Positions 41,441-42,958 of a stretch of DNA of 42,958 nucleotides are shown here, one piece after another. Under the pieces are notes generated by a model. That model saw only the letters and a program-made list of their open reading frames with translations, ran no database searches and was not told the DNA's origin. The translations under genes were made by a program, and so were the position numbers. Numbering within the stretch: position 1 is the stretch's first letter; every line of letters starts with the position of its first letter. Source of the DNA: Bacteroidales bacterium UBA1217 (GTDB taxonomy: Bacteria > Bacteroidota > Bacteroidia > Bacteroidales > P3); assembly GCA_002309335.1 (NCBI GenBank), contig DBXH01000009.1, forward strand, positions 2,923 through 45,880. Direction: 5' to 3'.

Positions 41441-42636
41441 ACAGCAAATAGTACCAGCAACTGCGCAGTAAAGATACGCAGGAACATAGTGAGCGGATAT
41501 ACAGTGGCATAGCCCGTATTGGGCAGTTTGCAGCCTTCGGGGGCTATATTGTTGGCAAAAGCCAGCGTCGGCGGGTCGGTATGACTGCCACCTATGAAAC
41601 CCATAAGGGTATAGTAGTTGATTTTCAATACAAGGCGTCCGAAAAGACCTATCAGCAACGGAGGTATAACCGTGATAATAAAACCATAGATAATCCACAT
41701 ATAACCACCAGCCTGAATAGTGCTAACAAAACTGGAGCCGGCACCAAGACCTACACCCGCAAGAAACAAGGCAATACCCACCTCACGTAGCATCCAAACA
41801 CCATGACTGTCAGTAAACTCCGTAGTAAACCAACCCTTCTTAACACCCAGCCAGCTTCCAACCAAAGCAGCAACAAGTGGACCACCGGCAAGACCAAGTT
41901 TGACTGGAGCCGACATTCCGACAGGAATCGGAATTGAACCAAGTATAATACCGATAGCAATAATAACAAAGATTGGTATCAGATTGACTTTATGACGCAT
42001 AGCAGCAGTTGTAGCCTGCTTTTCAGCCTGAGGTTGCACAGTTTCGTCGCTTGCAGGTTCATTTTTGATGTCGATGCGGCACAACGGGCGCAATACAATG
42101 CAAGTCAATATCATTCCAACTACTGCCAGGGGATAAGCCACAGCATAGCCATTTGCCAGACGGTCAGCGGCGGCATCCATACCAAGATCGCGTACTGTCT
42201 GTTGTGCTGCCGAAAGACCTGGAGTGTTGGTGATGGCACCTGTATAAACACCAGCCATATCGGTCAATTCCTCACCCGACAATTTAGCGATAATCACCGT
42301 TATAACTACTCCGAGCGCCACATTGACCACCGCCATAAGGTTCATCGCCAATCCTCCTTTTTTGAATGAGCGGAAAAAGCCAGGACCCACCTGCAAACCG
42401 ACAGCAGTTACAAAGAGTATCAGTCCGAATTCCTTGATGATATGCAACATATCGTGGTTGCAGCTAACGCCAAGCGCGCTCAGTATAATACCAACAAAAA
42501 GCACCCAGGTAATACCCAGCGATATCCCTTTGATTTTAAATTTTCCTAAAAATAATCCTGCGAATATTGAGACGGAAAGCATAAGTACCGTCGTTCCTAC
42601 ACCTCCATTGGTCAATAGTGTTACAAACCAGTTCAT
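41437..42636 (-). CDS. AspT/YidE-type transporter lacking TrkA-C domains
   Basis: The 399-residue protein has two homologous membrane halves (about 1-185 and 218-399). Each carries the AAE exchanger family motif: GAITNTPGLSAAQQT (133-147) and GGSHTDPPTLAFANN (349-363). In most relatives, two TrkA-C (RCK) domains lie between the halves and total length is about 550; here only a short hydrophilic linker of about 28 residues remains (190-217). It may therefore be a family variant without that regulation. It starts just below an ornithine carbamoyltransferase gene and overlaps a porin gene, so an amino-acid or ornithine-related substrate is possible. Confidence 0.85.
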   Translation of the reverse strand: MNWFVTLLTNGGVGTTVLMLSVSIFAGLFLGKFKIKGISLGITWVLFVGIILSALGVSCNHDMLHIIKEFGLILFVTAVGLQVGPGFFRSFKKGGLAMNLMAVVNVALGVVITVIIAKLSGEELTDMAGVYTGAITNTPGLSAAQQTVRDLGMDAAADRLANGYAVAYPLAVVGMILTCIVLRPLCRIDIKNEPASDETVQPQAEKQATTAAMRHKVNLIPIFVIIAIGIILGSIPIPVGMSAPVKLGLAGGPLVAALVGSWLGVKKGWFTTEFTDSHGVWMLREVGIALFLAGVGLGAGSSFVSTIQAGGYMWIIYGFIITVIPPLLIGLFGRLVLKINYYTLMGFIGGSHTDPPTLAFANNIAPEGCKLPNTGYATVYPLTMFLRIFTAQLLVLFAV

Positions 42637-42668
42637 TTATTTCAACTATAAAGATTTACTACAAAATG

Positions 42669-42712
42669 GAATGTTGAATCCCGAACAGCATGCCATTCGG
42701 AATTCAACATTC
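42669..42712 (-). terminator. Hairpin between ornithine carbamoyltransferase and the transporter gene
   Basis: An 11-base-pair perfect stem plus five more pairs beyond one mismatch, with a 10-base loop. The T run on the minus strand is weak, so readthrough is likely. Confidence 0.5.
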
Positions 42713-42730
42713 AAAATCAGACTTAAGAAA

Positions 42731-42958
42731 TTAGTCGCCGAGGGTAGCAACCATCACAGCCTTGATGGTGTGCATACGGTTTTCAGCCTCGTCAAAGACG
42801 ATGCTGTTCTCGCTCTCGAAAACATCCTCAGTCACCTCTATACCGTTCAGGCCGAACTTCTCGTGCACGTCGCGGCCAGCCTTGGTCTCCAGGTTGTGGT
42901 AGGCGGGCAAGCAGTGCATAAATTTGCACTTCGGGTTGCCGGTCTTCTTCATCAGAGC
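42731..42958 (-). CDS. Ornithine carbamoyltransferase, C-terminal part (5' end outside window)
   Basis: The final 75 residues are visible. KFMHCLPAYHN contains the HCLP active-site motif that binds ornithine and carbamoyl phosphate, and the tail EVTEDVFES, then SIVFDEAENRMHTIKAVMVATLG is near-diagnostic of ornithine carbamoyltransferases (ArgF/ArcB). The HCLPAYH context matches true ornithine enzymes better than the N-succinyl- or N-acetylornithine forms found in many Bacteroidetes, but the specificity loop is mostly outside the window. It is upstream of the transporter and porin on the same strand. Confidence 0.9.
   Translation of the reverse strand, partial: ALMKKTGNPKCKFMHCLPAYHNLETKAGRDVHEKFGLNGIEVTEDVFESENSIVFDEAENRMHTIKAVMVATLGD

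Overview
The window is chromosomal DNA from a member of the Bacteroidales. Three things support this: the promoter signature TAnnTTTG (the Bacteroidetes -7 box) recurs upstream of many genes, Shine-Dalgarno sites are mostly weak or absent, and the gene blocks are typical of the phylum (porU/porV of the type IX secretion system, nfeD-floA, ftsX-DUF3098-uppP-truB-queA, lemA-TPM). No rRNA, tRNA, CRISPR array or intact insertion sequence was seen. I cannot assign a genus.

Left end (1-9797): the C-terminal part of the type IX sortase PorU, then a 1.2-kb repeat-rich island holding a decapitated DNA adenine methylase fragment, a fragment resembling a type IX sorting domain and a small pentapeptide-repeat gene, then porV. 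porV overlaps ispF, which overlaps clpS; nfeD and floA follow. A 1173-residue leucine-rich-repeat surface protein with a type IX sorting domain is a likely client of the PorU/PorV machinery encoded beside it.

9798-18384: a FlK-like hotdog thioesterase overlapping a DRGH nuclease lipoprotein faces a minus-strand block that reads, in transcription order, outer-membrane porin-like barrel, imelysin lipoprotein, di-haem c-type oxidoreductase lipoprotein and CcsBA cytochrome c assembly protein. This looks like an iron- or redox-linked periplasmic system together with its own haem-attachment factor. An unrecognised gene upstream has a structured-looking 200-nt leader.

18385-29209: an M28 metallopeptidase fused to a predicted outer-membrane barrel and followed by an overlapping 29-residue membrane microprotein, PepD, an unknown four-helix membrane protein, GpsA, a 55-residue 2[4Fe-4S] ferredoxin, SerS, a secreted protein ending in a conserved 11-residue charged helical repeat, and a HerA-like ATPase.

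29210-42958: lemA with a TPM-domain partner, dnaN, the conserved block ftsX-DUF3098-uppP-truB-queA, then rarA, an ABC-F ATPase and ybaK. On the minus strand at the right edge lie ornithine carbamoyltransferase (partial), an AspT-type transporter without its usual regulatory domains and an overlapping outer-membrane porin.

Most genes are housekeeping. The parts most worth a second look are the 1354-2150 island, the M28-barrel fusion with its microprotein, the structured leader near 18124-18300, the iron/cytochrome block with a palindrome in its promoter, the regulatory array near 27343-27501 and the terminator/promoter overlap before dnaN.
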